DNA of 64,000 bases from Caldicoprobacter oshimai DSM 21659 (GTDB lineage: Bacteria; Bacillota; Clostridia; Caldicoprobacterales; Caldicoprobacteraceae): assembly GCA_000526435.1 (NCBI GenBank), contig JAGB01000002.1, positions 434,001-498,000 of the forward strand. The letters are read 5' to 3'. Every line of letters starts with the position of its first letter. Positions within the stretch are counted from its first letter, which is position 1. The position numbers were made by a program, and so were the translations under genes. Under the pieces are notes generated by a model. The model was not told the origin of the DNA. It made no database searches and worked only from the letters and a program-made list of their open reading frames with translations. Shown here piece after piece: positions 1 through 9,191 of this stretch.

Positions 1-471
1 AACGCCCTGACCATTTTCAAGAGGTCGGTAAATCGCTATGCAACCATCCTTCTCCTTTATGATATAATGATTGGGACAGTAACCATCGACTTCTCCGTAT
101 AACCACACAATTGATGGCGAAAACTCTTTTATAGCCCACGAAGAATGTACGCTCTCAATCTGTTCTCTTGAAAGTCCCACCTCTTCCGCCATTGCGGACC
201 TATACGTAATTGAATTATGACCACAAAGCTTATACATCCTCTCAAAAATAAAGGTAGTCTCCTGCGATGTGGTCTGGGGTTGCTTGACCGTTGCCAGAGG
301 TTCAAAGGAATCCGACAGAGCACCTGCTTTGTTTACCTGTGCCCTCTCGTCAGCAATGCGCTCTTCCTCCTCAAACATCTCTGTTAAAAGGGTATAAGAA
401 TAACCCATTACCATTCCCAATATCATCAACGCCACCACACCCACAAAAACGCTCTTTCGGCTGATGTACAC
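1..471 (-). CDS. BofC-like protein, 3' end cut by the window edge
   Basis: The reading frame starts at GTG (471) behind a GGAGGG site 7 bases upstream and is open for 157 codons to position 1. Residues about 7-22 form one hydrophobic membrane or signal segment, followed by an acidic linker. The last 35 visible residues (SIVWLYGEVDGYCPNHYIIK, then KDGCIAIY) match the style of the BofC C-terminal domain, where an 'I.KE.DG.IAIY' strand is typical. In Bacillus, BofC is an exported forespore protein that restrains pro-sigmaK processing; in many Firmicutes such genes lie near yebC and ruvAB, which fits the YebC gene upstream here. The assignment rests on remembered family patterns; ruvC/A/B would be expected beyond the left edge. 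Confidence 0.6.
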   Translation of the reverse strand, partial: MYISRKSVFVGVVALMILGMVMGYSYTLLTEMFEEEERIADERAQVNKAGALSDSFEPLATVKQPQTTSQETTFIFERMYKLCGHNSITYRSAMAEEVGLSREQIESVHSSWAIKEFSPSIVWLYGEVDGYCPNHYIIKEKDGCIAIYRPLENGQGV

Positions 472-701
472 TATAATCCCTCCAAAATATGGATTTGGAT
501 TATAGTGTTCCCATTTTTAACACTTATTATACATAGGCCCCGTAGATTGGGGCCCATGGCGGTGGCGTTGCTAGAAGCTGTCGGGCTTTGTCACGCCTGC
601 CATTGAGGGGATGGCAGGTCAAGTATAATTAATCACTTTATCACCTTGTATAACTCAAAACTTAACCACCAATTCATATTACAAATTGCAATAATCATTT
701 A
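472..701. other. Intergenic region with two small hairpins between yebC and the bofC-like gene
   Basis: No gene seen. Two perfect stems are present: GGCCCC/GGGGCC at 536-541 and 549-554 with a 7-base loop, and CCTGCCAT/ATGGCAGG at 596-603 and 611-618 with a 7-base loop. Neither is followed by a clear T-run on the minus strand, so they are not textbook terminators. They may be transcript-end structures for yebC or part of a small structured RNA. Confidence 0.4.
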
Positions 702-1427
702 TTATTCCATCTTCAGATTGGTAAATACGTTTTGTACGTCATCATGATCTTCCAACTTTTCAATGAGACTCATCACCTTGCTACTAGCCTCCTCGTTGAG
801 CTCCACGTAGTTCTGGGGGATCATGGCTATCTCAGCGGTTACAAACGAATATCCCGCCTTTTCGAGATGTTCCCTCACATCGGAGAAATCTGATGGCGCT
901 GTGATGATTTCAAATACGTCTCCCTCGTCGGATATATCCTCTGCCCCGGCTTCCAAAGCATGCATCATGAGCTCCTCTTCATTTATGTTCTCGTTCTTTT
1001 CTATGACCAGCACACCCTTTCGGTCAAACATCCAAGCTACACATCCAGCAGCTCCCAGGTTTCCCCCGTGGCGTTCAAATATGTGACGGATATCGCTGGC
1101 CGTTCTGTTTCTGTTATCCGTCAAGGCTTCAACAATTATGGCCACACCATTTGGGCCATATCCTTCATAGGTGACTTCCTCATAATTTACCATCTCCAAC
1201 TCTCCAGCGGCCTTCTTTATGGTCCTCATGATGTTTTCGCTAGGCATGTTGGCCGCTTTAGCTTTGGCAATGGCATCCCTTAACCTGGGGTTTGTATCGG
1301 GATTGCTGCCTCCCTCTTTGACAGCTACGGCAATCTCTCTTCCAAGCTTGGTAAATAACTTGCCCTTTTGCGCATCAGTCTTTTCCTTTTTGTGCTTGAT
1401 GTTTGCCCATTTTGAATGTCCAGCCAT
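702..1427 (-). CDS. yebC: YebC/PmpR/TACO1 family protein
   Basis: 241 residues, full length for the family. The N-terminus [20 protein letters not shown] is the family signature, followed by the acidic domain typical of YebC. The family was long annotated as a transcription regulator; more recent work on YebC homologues and mitochondrial TACO1 links it to helping ribosomes through polyproline stretches. Cytosolic. The ATG lies after a CAGGAGG-like site. A good sigmaA-type promoter lies at 1466-1494. The next gene downstream is the bofC-like gene, 230 bases away. Confidence 0.95.
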   Translation of the reverse strand: MAGHSKWANIKHKKEKTDAQKGKLFTKLGREIAVAVKEGGSNPDTNPRLRDAIAKAKAANMPSENIMRTIKKAAGELEMVNYEEVTYEGYGPNGVAIIVEALTDNRNRTASDIRHIFERHGGNLGAAGCVAWMFDRKGVLVIEKNENINEEELMMHALEAGAEDISDEGDVFEIITAPSDFSDVREHLEKAGYSFVTAEIAMIPQNYVELNEEASSKVMSLIEKLEDHDDVQNVFTNLKME

Positions 1428-1465
1428 AGCATGTAACCTCCTGAACCGACGCTTATTTCTTTCCT

Positions 1466-1494
1466 ATAATAGCATAAGTTTATAAAACTGTGAA
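1466..1494 (-). promoter_or_regulatory. SigmaA-type promoter of yebC
   Basis: On the minus strand TTCACA (1494-1489), a 17-base spacer, then TATTAT (1471-1466). It ends about 40 bases before the yebC start. Confidence 0.55.
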
Positions 1495-1516
1495 GAGGTT
1501 GGTTTTTACAGCCATC

Positions 1517-1645
1517 TCAGCTAATAAAACAGGCTACTACCGCTTGGCAGTGGATGGATGGCCTTACGCTTCCTCCGTTGAGGTACCTTGAAACGGTGCT
1601 TTTTGAAGTGTTGGCCATTTTAGTAACGTTTCCATTTTAATTATC
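1517..1645 (-). pseudogene. Orphan LacI-family helix-turn-helix fragment
   Basis: Inside the gap between yebC and nrdD the minus strand encodes VTKMANTSKSTVSRYLNGG then SV. This is the recognition-helix region of a LacI-family repressor (pattern 'A..A.VSKSTVSR.LNG'). A start-like ATG about 9 bases further upstream (near 1640) is in another frame, so one indel separates it from the helix-turn-helix. After the LNGGSV motif the sequence no longer looks like LacI and reaches a stop at 1517-1519. About 20 codons of a dead regulator appear to remain. No sugar operon is adjacent. Confidence 0.55.
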
Positions 1646-1771
1646 AGGGTATCATGAATCGCGTAATAGTGTTGATAAAAATTTGCGCTATTTTTAAAAA
1701 AAGCAAACTTACCCGAGCTATTTACAGCTATAGGCATAAAATACCTAAAAAACCAACTTTAGCGGCTGTGT

Positions 1772-1818
1772 ACACAATTAGTTGTGTGTGTTAAAATTAA
1801 AACACCAATATATAGTAT
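1772..1818 (+). promoter_or_regulatory. Tandem NrdR boxes upstream of nrdD
   Basis: Two 16-base sites resemble the NrdR consensus ACACWATATMTWGTGT. Box 1 (1772-1787, ACACAATTAGTTGTGT) is an almost perfect palindrome and matches 13 of 16. Box 2 (1803-1818, CACCAATATATAGTAT) matches 12 of 16. Their centres are 31 bases apart, three helical turns, which is the spacing known for NrdR operators. They lie about 195 bases before nrdD. NrdR is the ATP/dATP-sensing repressor of ribonucleotide reductase genes; its gene is not in this window. Confidence 0.75.
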
Positions 1819-2013
1819 GCTGTCATAAGGCCCTGAATGGGCATCAATAAAGCTTATAAAACGCTGTGATGAAAGCTGGGACAGACAGTAGACATACAAA
1901 AGCCATTGATCCCCGGGGAATTGGCTGAAGAGTTCGACCCAAGATAAAAAACACCGTTTAAAATTGTATGAGCTTTAAATCGATCTATGTTTTTTGAAAG
2001 GAGATTGGATACC

Positions 2014-4107
2014 ATGATAACGCAGATTCGCAAGCGAGATGGAAGGATTGAAAAATTTCAGCCCGAAAAGATCACTTGGGCAATATTCAAAGCGGCTATG
2101 GCATGCGGAGGTAACGACTTCAATCGTGCCGAAGAGTTGAGCCGTCAGGTAGTCGACATAGCCAACCTCAAGTTTGGCGACAGGATCCCAGATGTAGAGG
2201 CAATACAGGACATCGTAGAGAAGGTGCTTATCGAAAACGGCCACGCTCAAACGGCAAAAGCGTACATATTGTATCGTGAAAAGAGAAGGAATGCCAGGAA
2301 TCTGAACGCCCTGATTGGCGCCACCATTGAAATGTTTTCAAATTATCTGGGCGATAAGGATTGGCAGATAAAGGAAAACGCAAACACCCACAAAAGCGTA
2401 AACGGGCTTAATAATTACGTGCGCGAGGTGTTTACCAAAAACTATTGGCTGCACGAAATCTATCCCCAGGAAGTCAGGGAGGCACACGAAAGCGGCGATT
2501 GCCATATCCACGATCTGGGCTTTTTCGGGCCATACTGCGCTGGTTGGGACCTTCGCCAGCTCCTGCTTGAGGGATTCGGTGGGGTACCGGGTAAGGTTGA
2601 GAGTAAACCCGCCAAACACCTTCGCTCATTTTTGGGACAGATTGTAAACTCCACCTTTACCACCCAGGGCGAGACTGCGGGAGCTCAGGCCTGGTCCAGC
2701 ATCGACACCTACTGCGCTCCTTTCATCCGCTATGACAAGATGACCTACAGCCAAGTACGCCAATGTATCCAGGAGTTCATATTCAACATCAACGTACCCA
2801 CGCGGGTGGGATTCCAGTGTCCTTTTTCCAACCTGACCTTTGACATAAAGGTGCCTGCCACGCTGCGCGATCAGCCCGTCATAATAGGCGGCCAAATGAT
2901 GGACGAAACCTACGGCGAATTCCAGGAAGAGATGGATATGTTCAATCGGGCCTTCTGCGATGTAATGCTGGAAGGCGACGCAAAGGGGAGGGTATTTACT
3001 TTCCCCATCCCCACCATAAACGTGACTCCTGACTTCGACTGGGACAGCCCGGTGGTCGAAGACTTCATGAAGATCACCTGCAAGTATGGCATACCGTATT
3101 TTGCCAACTACATAAACTCTGACCTGTCCCCTGAAGATGCGGTATCCATGTGCTGCCGTTTGAGGCTGGACATAACCGAGCTCAGGAAGCGCGGTGGCGG
3201 CCTTTTCGGCAGCAATCCCATGACCGGTTCCATTGGGGTGGTAACCATAAACCTCCCCAGGATAGGATACCTGTCCTCCTCCGAGCGCGAGTTCAAGTCC
3301 CGCCTGTGGAGGCAGGTACAAATTGCCAAGACGGCCCTGGAGATCAAGAGAAAAGTCATCGAACAGCAGTCCGAAAATGGCCTTTACCCCTACTCCACTC
3401 ACTATCTCCGCCATATAAAGGAGCGCACGGGACAGTACTGGTACAACCACTTCAGCACCATCGGCATTGTGGGCATGAACGAGGCGCTGCTCAACTTTAT
3501 GGGCAAGGACATCACCACTCCGGAAGGGCAAGCCTTTGCCATAGAGGTCATGCACTATCTGCGTGACCTGCTCATAGAGCTGCAAAAGGAGACAGGCCAC
3601 TTCTATAACCTGGAAGCCACGCCGGCTGAAGCCACAGCCTACCGCTTGGCCAAGCTGGATAAAAGCAGATATCCCGACATCATAACCGCAGGGGACGATG
3701 AAACGCCCTACTACACCAACTCCACCCAGCTGCCGGTGGGCTATACTGACGACATATTCGAGGTGGTGGCTCTGCAGGATGAACTGCAGTCGCTATACAC
3801 CGGAGGGACAGTGCTGCACCTTTACCTCGGCGAACAGATAGAGGATACCGCTGTGGCTAAAAAGCTCATTCAAAAGATCTTCACACAATCCAAAATACCC
3901 TATATATCCATCACCCCTACTTTCAGCATTTGCAACCAGCACGGGTATATAAAGGGAGAACATTTCAAGTGTCCTCAATGCGGAGCCGAGGCAGAGGTGT
4001 GGTCAAGGGTGACGGGCTATTTAAGGCCGGTACAAAACTACAATCCTGGCAAAAAGCGTGAGTATTTTGACCGCAAGAAATTCAAGATACGGGAAGAGAC
4101 GCTATGA
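2014..4107 (+). CDS. nrdD: Anaerobic (class III) ribonucleoside-triphosphate reductase
   Basis: Reduces ribonucleoside triphosphates to deoxy forms using a glycyl radical; works only without oxygen. I chose ATG 2014 (697 residues) because AAAGGAGA lies just before it; an in-frame ATG at 1987 precedes that site. Residues about 2-90 are an ATP-cone allosteric domain (RKRDGRIEKFQPEKI). The C-terminus holds the metal-binding region (Cys640 in ICNQHG, Cys653 and Cys656 in CPQCG) and the radical loop SRVTGY with the predicted radical Gly668. The nrdG gene overlaps the stop by four bases (ATGA), so the two are translationally coupled. Tandem NrdR boxes lie upstream. Confidence 0.97.
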   Translation: MITQIRKRDGRIEKFQPEKITWAIFKAAMACGGNDFNRAEELSRQVVDIANLKFGDRIPDVEAIQDIVEKVLIENGHAQTAKAYILYREKRRNARNLNALIGATIEMFSNYLGDKDWQIKENANTHKSVNGLNNYVREVFTKNYWLHEIYPQEVREAHESGDCHIHDLGFFGPYCAGWDLRQLLLEGFGGVPGKVESKPAKHLRSFLGQIVNSTFTTQGETAGAQAWSSIDTYCAPFIRYDKMTYSQVRQCIQEFIFNINVPTRVGFQCPFSNLTFDIKVPATLRDQPVIIGGQMMDETYGEFQEEMDMFNRAFCDVMLEGDAKGRVFTFPIPTINVTPDFDWDSPVVEDFMKITCKYGIPYFANYINSDLSPEDAVSMCCRLRLDITELRKRGGGLFGSNPMTGSIGVVTINLPRIGYLSSSEREFKSRLWRQVQIAKTALEIKRKVIEQQSENGLYPYSTHYLRHIKERTGQYWYNHFSTIGIVGMNEALLNFMGKDITTPEGQAFAIEVMHYLRDLLIELQKETGHFYNLEATPAEATAYRLAKLDKSRYPDIITAGDDETPYYTNSTQLPVGYTDDIFEVVALQDELQSLYTGGTVLHLYLGEQIEDTAVAKKLIQKIFTQSKIPYISITPTFSICNQHGYIKGEHFKCPQCGAEAEVWSRVTGYLRPVQNYNPGKKREYFDRKKFKIREETL

Positions 4108-4808
4108 GAATAGCTGGCATGCAAAAGAACTCATTCGTGGATTATCCGGGCAATATCGCTGCAGTGGTGTTTACCCCCGGCTGTAACCTGAACTGCTACT
4201 TTTGCCACAACCGCCACATCATCAACCCTAAAACCATCGATATGGAGTATGACATAAACGAAGTAATGCGGTTTCTCGATACCCGCCGCTCATTCCTTGA
4301 TGGGGTGGTAATAAGCGGCGGGGAGCCCACCCTTCAACCCGACCTCGAAGAATTTATCATAAAAATAAAAGGGCTGGGATACTTGGTAAAGCTGGATACC
4401 AACGGTACCCGCCCTTCTGTGCTTGAAAAACTGATAGATAAGAATTTGGTAGATTACATCGCCATGGATATAAAGGCTCCACTTAGCAAGTATAACGAAA
4501 TCTGTGGAGTGAAAGTTGACATCACCAGCATCCAGCAAAGCATAGAGATTATAATGAACGCCGGGTGCGACTACGAGTTTCGCACCACCTTCGTACCCGA
4601 TCTGAATATGAATGATATATTGGAAATTGCCCAAATGATAAGGGGCGCAAAGCGGTACGTGCTGCAGCAGTTCAGAATACCACAAAAACAGAAGGGGATA
4701 GAGGATATACGGCTTTACCGCACTCCCCATCCCCCTCATGTTTTCGCCGAAACGATATCAGAAATAGCTCCACTGCTGGAATTATGCCTTGTGCGCGGAG
4801 TAGAGTAG
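4104..4808 (+). CDS. nrdG: Anaerobic ribonucleotide reductase-activating radical SAM protein
   Basis: 234 residues. The CNLNCYFC motif (Cys27, Cys31, Cys34) is the CX3CX2C site for the 4Fe-4S cluster of radical SAM enzymes, and SGGEPTLQ is the SAM-binding GGE-type motif. It creates the glycyl radical on NrdD. The start ATG overlaps the nrdD stop. It is longer than the E. coli NrdG (about 154) and resembles the clostridial/PflA-like activase subgroup. Cytosolic, oxygen sensitive. No clear terminator follows; the next gene is convergent. Confidence 0.93.
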   Translation: MRIAGMQKNSFVDYPGNIAAVVFTPGCNLNCYFCHNRHIINPKTIDMEYDINEVMRFLDTRRSFLDGVVISGGEPTLQPDLEEFIIKIKGLGYLVKLDTNGTRPSVLEKLIDKNLVDYIAMDIKAPLSKYNEICGVKVDITSIQQSIEIIMNAGCDYEFRTTFVPDLNMNDILEIAQMIRGAKRYVLQQFRIPQKQKGIEDIRLYRTPHPPHVFAETISEIAPLLELCLVRGVE

Positions 4809-4927
4809 ATCAAGCATGCATGGAAACCGTGAAATTGGCTGACATATAATTATTCTGTTAATATTCTGCGCGCCAGCCACTATATATAAGATTTAAGCTA
4901 CTCTATTGCCCACCTAAACGCCGGAGG

Positions 4928-5407
4928 CTACTCCCTCTGCCCGTGCCTCCAGCAATGGCCACGGCAGAATCCCCTGCCCGAGCCGAGAGGCTCATGGCAC
5001 ACCACATCATTCGAACCACAACGGGGACATCGATAAGCCCCTTCTTTTATTTTAGAAAAATTCTCATAGCTTTCATCCCACTGGGCCATACATTGTCGGC
5101 AATAAACCCTGCATATATTTCGGGTGAAATACCCCCCTCCAATCCTTATAGCCTTACCATTGACCAAGGAATCGGCCACCTTCTCACGGGCGCTGTTTAA
5201 AATGCGCTGGAAGGTCTGGCGCGAAATGCCCATTCTCTCGGCGCAGGCCTCCTGCTCCAATCCCTCTAAGTCCTTGAGGCGCAGCGCTTCCAACTCCTCT
5301 ATCTGAAGCATGTTCTCTTCAACTCCACTCTGCGGCACATCCACAGGTACAAAATGTCTGACGTTGGGTATAAATTCTACTCTTCGCCACTTGACGGGTC
5401 TTGCCAT
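4928..5407 (-). CDS. DUF134 (UPF0251) DNA-binding protein
   Basis: 159 residues. The N-terminus MARPVKWRRVEFIPNVRHFV and the sigma-70 region 4-like helix-turn-helix (EEACAERMGISRQTFQRIL) define UPF0251. The C-terminal half carries paired cysteines (CRQCMAQW and CPRCGSND, plus later Cys/His), suggesting a zinc or Fe-S site; many family members stop after the HTH. The start follows GGAAGGAG. The role is unknown in the family; members often sit near redox or metal genes. Convergent with nrdG. Confidence 0.85.
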   Translation of the reverse strand: MARPVKWRRVEFIPNVRHFVPVDVPQSGVEENMLQIEELEALRLKDLEGLEQEACAERMGISRQTFQRILNSAREKVADSLVNGKAIRIGGGYFTRNICRVYCRQCMAQWDESYENFSKIKEGAYRCPRCGSNDVVCHEPLGSGRGFCRGHCWRHGQRE

Positions 5408-5465
5408 AACTTCACGCTCCTTCCTTGCTTATTTTAGCACATAACGCGCTGGTTGACCAGGTATG

Positions 5466-5499
5466 AAAAATCCCGCCCATCCTTCAGATGGGCGGGATT
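5466..5499 (-). terminator. Rho-independent terminator after hppA
   Basis: A 13-bp perfect stem (5469-5481 with 5487-5499, AATCCCGCCCATC and its complement) with a 5-base loop, followed on the minus strand by TTTTT. It also lies upstream of the DUF134 gene on the same strand, separating the two units. Confidence 0.9.
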
Positions 5500-5571
5500 C
5501 TTATTGGCAACTTTGCACTGACTCAAAGCCGTACGTCGGCCACATCCCTGCTTAAAGCCACCTTTAGCTTA

Positions 5572-7608
5572 TCAGAACAACGAGAAGGCTATAAACAGGT
5601 TGGCAGCCAGCGAGGATATCAGCGAAACCACAGTTACCTGGGTATTCAACGATGGCCCAGCAGTATCCTTGAATGGGTCACCGACGGTATCGCCAATAAC
5701 AGCGGCCTTATGCGCATCTGACCCTTTACCGCCATGAACCCCTGTCTCGATGTATTTCTTGGAGTTATCCCACAAACCACCGGAGTTGGCCATCAACAAA
5801 GCCAAGAACAAGCCCGATACTATGTTTCCGGTTAGGAATCCGCCAATTGCATGGATTCCTCCAATAAACCCTACCACCAGCGTCACCACGATGGCCATCA
5901 AACCGGCAGGAATCAACTCTTTTATGGCACCTATGGTTGCGATATCGATGCACTTCTCGTACTCGGGCCTGACACCCTCTTTGCCTTCCTTAAGGCCGGG
6001 TATGGTCTCGAACTGGCGATGGATTTCGGCCACCATTCGCTCAGCGTTTCGGTCAACGCCCAGCATCAACATGGCAGCAAAGACAGCCGGTACCGCCAGC
6101 CCTACCATTATGCCAAAGAATACCAGCGGATTCATTATATTGAAACTTATGTCGGAACCCGTCACATTCATTACCGTCTCTCTATAAGCTCCAAGCAATG
6201 CGATAACTGTAAGACCTGCTGCACCAATGGCAAACCCTTTGGTTATAGCCTTGGCGGTGTTTCCAGCAGCATCCAGCTCATCGCTGATGACCAGAGCATC
6301 ATCTCCCATCTTGGCCATCTCAACCAAACCGCGGGCATTGTCCACAATTGGACCAAAGGCGTCGTTTGAAATGATCATTCCTACAATGGATAACATGCCT
6401 ATGGCCGCCATGCTTATACCAAACATGGCATAGCTTGCTCCCAGAGGTTCGCACAGCTTATAGGCTACCAGCGCCGAAAAGCCGATACCCAGCAGTGCAG
6501 GGAAGCAGCTCAACAGCCCATAGGAGAAACCGCTGAGAATGGTGAAAGCCGGCCCTATGCTGGATGCCTTAGCCACTTTCTCAACGGGCTTTTTGCCGTC
6601 CCCTGTGAAATAATCCGAAGTGATGCCGATGATGACGGCAACAATGAGCCCTACCATGGTAGCTCCCCAGATGCGCAAATCATACTTGAAGGCCAACGAT
6701 ACCACAAGCGTCAAAACCGCAAACAATACGGTGGTAATATAAGTCCCTGTATTCAAAGCCTTGCCAGGATCTTTGTGCTTGCCCATGCCTATGAACAACA
6801 CGCCCAGTATAGAAGCCAGCAAACCTAAAGTAGCATAGCAGAACACCATATGCTGCTGGCCGAGGGACAAACCTATAACCATAGCGGCAGCGATGGAAGC
6901 TATGTTGGAGTCAAACAGGTCAGCACCCATGCCGGCCACGTCACCAACGTTATCGCCCACATTGTCGGCTATTACCGCCGGGTTCCTGGGGTCGTCCTCA
7001 GGTATCCCCAGCTCAACCTTACCTACTAGGTCAGCGCTAACGTCAGCGGTTTTGGTATAAATTCCACCACCCGCCTTAGCAAAGAGAGCCAGCGTACTTG
7101 CACCAAAGCTGAAACTCAATACGGTATTGGGGTCCTTAGTGAGGAGGTACAATATAGCAGCTCCAAATAAGCTACAGCCCACTACTGCCATACCCATAAC
7201 TGCTCCGCCCTTGAAGGCCACTTCAAAAGCGGGGGCTATACCCTTCTTGGAGGCCACGGCCGATTTCAAATTGGCAATGGTAGCAATGTCCATACCGATC
7301 TTACCTGCCGTCGCCGAAAGCGAGGCACCAAACAGGAAAGTAAGAGCCATTCTAAAGTTGGTCCAAAATTCGCTCCTCCATATAGGATGGGGCAGAAAAA
7401 GGAAAATCAAAAATGCCAGCACTGATGCAAATACAGCCAGTATCTTGTACTCCCTTCGGAGAAAGGCATTGGCCCCGCGCCTTATAAGCTGCGCAATCTC
7501 CTCAGCCTCTTTGTTGCCACCTGGCTGCCGTTTTACCCAATAGTACAGGTATCCTGCAAGCAAAAAGGAGGCAACTGAAACTACGATAGCTGCGTAAACC
7601 CAAAACAC
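5572..7608 (-). CDS. hppA: Membrane-bound proton-translocating pyrophosphatase
   Basis: 678 residues with about 16 membrane segments. Hydrolyses pyrophosphate and pumps protons across the membrane. The active-site region DVSADLVGKVE, then NPAVIADNVGDNVGDVAGMG, and the C-terminal pair of acidic motifs (GDTVGDPFKDTAGPS) are all intact. The K+ signature position reads GNTAKAITKGFA: Lys in place of Ala is the mark of the potassium-independent subclass. This argues for an H+ pump and against the K+-dependent Na+ pumps that many anaerobes have. The start is GTG behind GAGGAG. It follows oadB and a small OadG-like gene on the same strand, and ends at a strong terminator. Confidence 0.95.
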   Translation of the reverse strand: MFWVYAAIVVSVASFLLAGYLYYWVKRQPGGNKEAEEIAQLIRRGANAFLRREYKILAVFASVLAFLIFLFLPHPIWRSEFWTNFRMALTFLFGASLSATAGKIGMDIATIANLKSAVASKKGIAPAFEVAFKGGAVMGMAVVGCSLFGAAILYLLTKDPNTVLSFSFGASTLALFAKAGGGIYTKTADVSADLVGKVELGIPEDDPRNPAVIADNVGDNVGDVAGMGADLFDSNIASIAAAMVIGLSLGQQHMVFCYATLGLLASILGVLFIGMGKHKDPGKALNTGTYITTVLFAVLTLVVSLAFKYDLRIWGATMVGLIVAVIIGITSDYFTGDGKKPVEKVAKASSIGPAFTILSGFSYGLLSCFPALLGIGFSALVAYKLCEPLGASYAMFGISMAAIGMLSIVGMIISNDAFGPIVDNARGLVEMAKMGDDALVISDELDAAGNTAKAITKGFAIGAAGLTVIALLGAYRETVMNVTGSDISFNIMNPLVFFGIMVGLAVPAVFAAMLMLGVDRNAERMVAEIHRQFETIPGLKEGKEGVRPEYEKCIDIATIGAIKELIPAGLMAIVVTLVVGFIGGIHAIGGFLTGNIVSGLFLALLMANSGGLWDNSKKYIETGVHGGKGSDAHKAAVIGDTVGDPFKDTAGPSLNTQVTVVSLISSLAANLFIAFSLF

Positions 7609-7752
7609 CTTCCATTCTCCTCTCCTTTAAAATTTTTAAAAAGCTTATGCCGCACGGAACCCAGTTTGCAAAGCACAGCTGCCTTACCTTTTTTCCTTAA
7701 GCAACTTGTACATTTACAAACTCAAGCCCTGCAGCAAAATTTTATTCCTCTT

Positions 7753-7899
7753 TTAAGCATCATGGTCTTTGAAAGCTCTCATCAATATCTTTATCATCAG
7801 GTAGAAAAGCGCCAAAGTGGTATAAACGCCTGTTACTCCAACCACCAGGAGAAAGAGCGATTTTGTGAGGTCCGATGCGTGTGCAATGCTTTCAAGCAT
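7753..7899 (-). CDS. OadG-related small membrane subunit (48 residues)
   Basis: ATG 7899 behind GGGAGGTG. Residues about 13-37 form one membrane helix (KSLFLLVVGVTGVYTTLALF and on), with a short basic/acidic tail. Lies 18 bases after oadB and 140 bases before hppA. The position and single-helix form fit the short gamma-type subunits that accompany OadB-like decarboxylase pumps. It lacks the long linker and metal-binding tail of classical OadG. Confidence 0.65.
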   Translation of the reverse strand: MLESIAHASDLTKSLFLLVVGVTGVYTTLALFYLMIKILMRAFKDHDA

Positions 7900-7917
7900 A
7901 CCGTGACACCTCCCAGC

Positions 7918-9042
7918 TTAACCTGCCAAAAGCGGCACCAGCGCTAAGATCAATCCCCCGGCAATTATGGAGCCTAGCTGGCCTGCGACATTTGCGCTCA
8001 CCGCATGCATGAGTATGAAATTCGAGGGATCTTCCTTTTGCGCCATCTTCTGAATGACTCTTGCAGACATCGGAAAAGCCGAGATACCAGCTGCCCCCAC
8101 CATGGGATTAACCTTTTTCTTGAGGAAGAGATTCAAGAACTTTGCAAACAGCACGCCGCCCGCCGTGTCGAATATGAAAGCTCCCAGTCCACCCAGAAGG
8201 ATGACCAGCGTCATGGGCTGCAGAAAGTCCTCTGCAACCATCGTCGAACCGATGGTGATTCCAAGCAATATGGTTACAATATTTGCAAGCTCGTTTTGAG
8301 CCGCCTTTGAAAGCCTCTCCAACACTCCGGATTCCCTTATCAGGTTACCGAACATCAAGAGACCCACCAGCGGCACGCTTATAGGCGCTATGATGCCTGC
8401 GATGATTGTAACAAATATAGGAAACAAAATCTTGACAGGCTTGGGCACCTTGACATCCCTGTATTCCATTCTGATCATGCGTTCCTCTTTTGTGGTCAAA
8501 AGCCTGATAACGGGCGGTTGAACGATGGGAACAAGAGACATGTAAGAATATGCAGCCACCGTTATAGGCCCAAGGTATTTCTGCGCAAACTTGCTTGCCA
8601 CAAAGATGGCTGTGGGACCATCGGCAGCTCCTATAATACCTATGGCCGAAGCTACTTTAAGGCTATCGGCTCCAACCAGCAATGCGATGACTATTGTAGC
8701 AAATATGCCGAACTGAGCTGCAGCGCCAAAGAAAAGCATCTTGGGATTGGCAAGGAGAGGGGTAAAATCGATCATGGCTCCAACGGCTATAAAGATCAAC
8801 ACCGGGAAAAGCTCAGTCTGAATGCCGGCATCAAACAATATCTTGAGCACCCCTGGAGCGCCTTCATACTCCAAAACCGCTGAAAGTGGCAGATTGACCA
8901 ATATGGTACTGAAGCCTATAGGTAACAACAGCATTGGCTCGTATTCCTTCTTGATTGCAAGATAGATCAAGAGACCGCCTATTATATACATGATTATCTG
9001 TGGTAAACCTATATGAGCAAACCCCACGAACAGCTTATCCAT
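7918..9042 (-). CDS. oadB: Sodium-ion-translocating decarboxylase, beta subunit
   Basis: 374 residues, about nine or more membrane helices. Members couple decarboxylation of a carboxybiotin carrier to Na+ export. The conserved ion-site motif GIIGAADGPTAIF (key Asp) and the C-terminal NVAGQLGS region (key Asn) are present, as is AFPMSARVIQ. The start follows GGAGGT. No carboxyltransferase (alpha) or biotin carrier gene is within the window, so the substrate (oxaloacetate, methylmalonyl-CoA, glutaconyl-CoA or malonate) cannot be read here. It is first of the conserved genes in an operon with the small subunit and hppA. Confidence 0.92.
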   Translation of the reverse strand: MDKLFVGFAHIGLPQIIMYIIGGLLIYLAIKKEYEPMLLLPIGFSTILVNLPLSAVLEYEGAPGVLKILFDAGIQTELFPVLIFIAVGAMIDFTPLLANPKMLFFGAAAQFGIFATIVIALLVGADSLKVASAIGIIGAADGPTAIFVASKFAQKYLGPITVAAYSYMSLVPIVQPPVIRLLTTKEERMIRMEYRDVKVPKPVKILFPIFVTIIAGIIAPISVPLVGLLMFGNLIRESGVLERLSKAAQNELANIVTILLGITIGSTMVAEDFLQPMTLVILLGGLGAFIFDTAGGVLFAKFLNLFLKKKVNPMVGAAGISAFPMSARVIQKMAQKEDPSNFILMHAVSANVAGQLGSIIAGGLILALVPLLAG

Positions 9043-9191
9043 AATCTACCTCCATTAACCATACTGAATTGGAAATTTTTAGTACACGTTGACCTCAAAA
9101 ATATAAAATCACCATAAAATACTCACCAGAAAACATCTATGCCTCCCAACCGGTTAAAAGACACATATCGCCTCCCTTCTGGCAATACCCA

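Noticed and set aside
1820-2013. Possible T-box or other riboswitch in the nrdD leader (GATGAAAGCTGGGACAGACA region)
   Set aside because: No T-box GGGTGGNACCGCG sequence, no antiterminator/terminator pair, and nrdD is not a T-box gene.
2626-3600. Long minus-strand open frame (324 codons) inside nrdD
   Set aside because: It lies wholly opposite the well-supported nrdD coding frame, has no ribosome site and no recognisable protein features.
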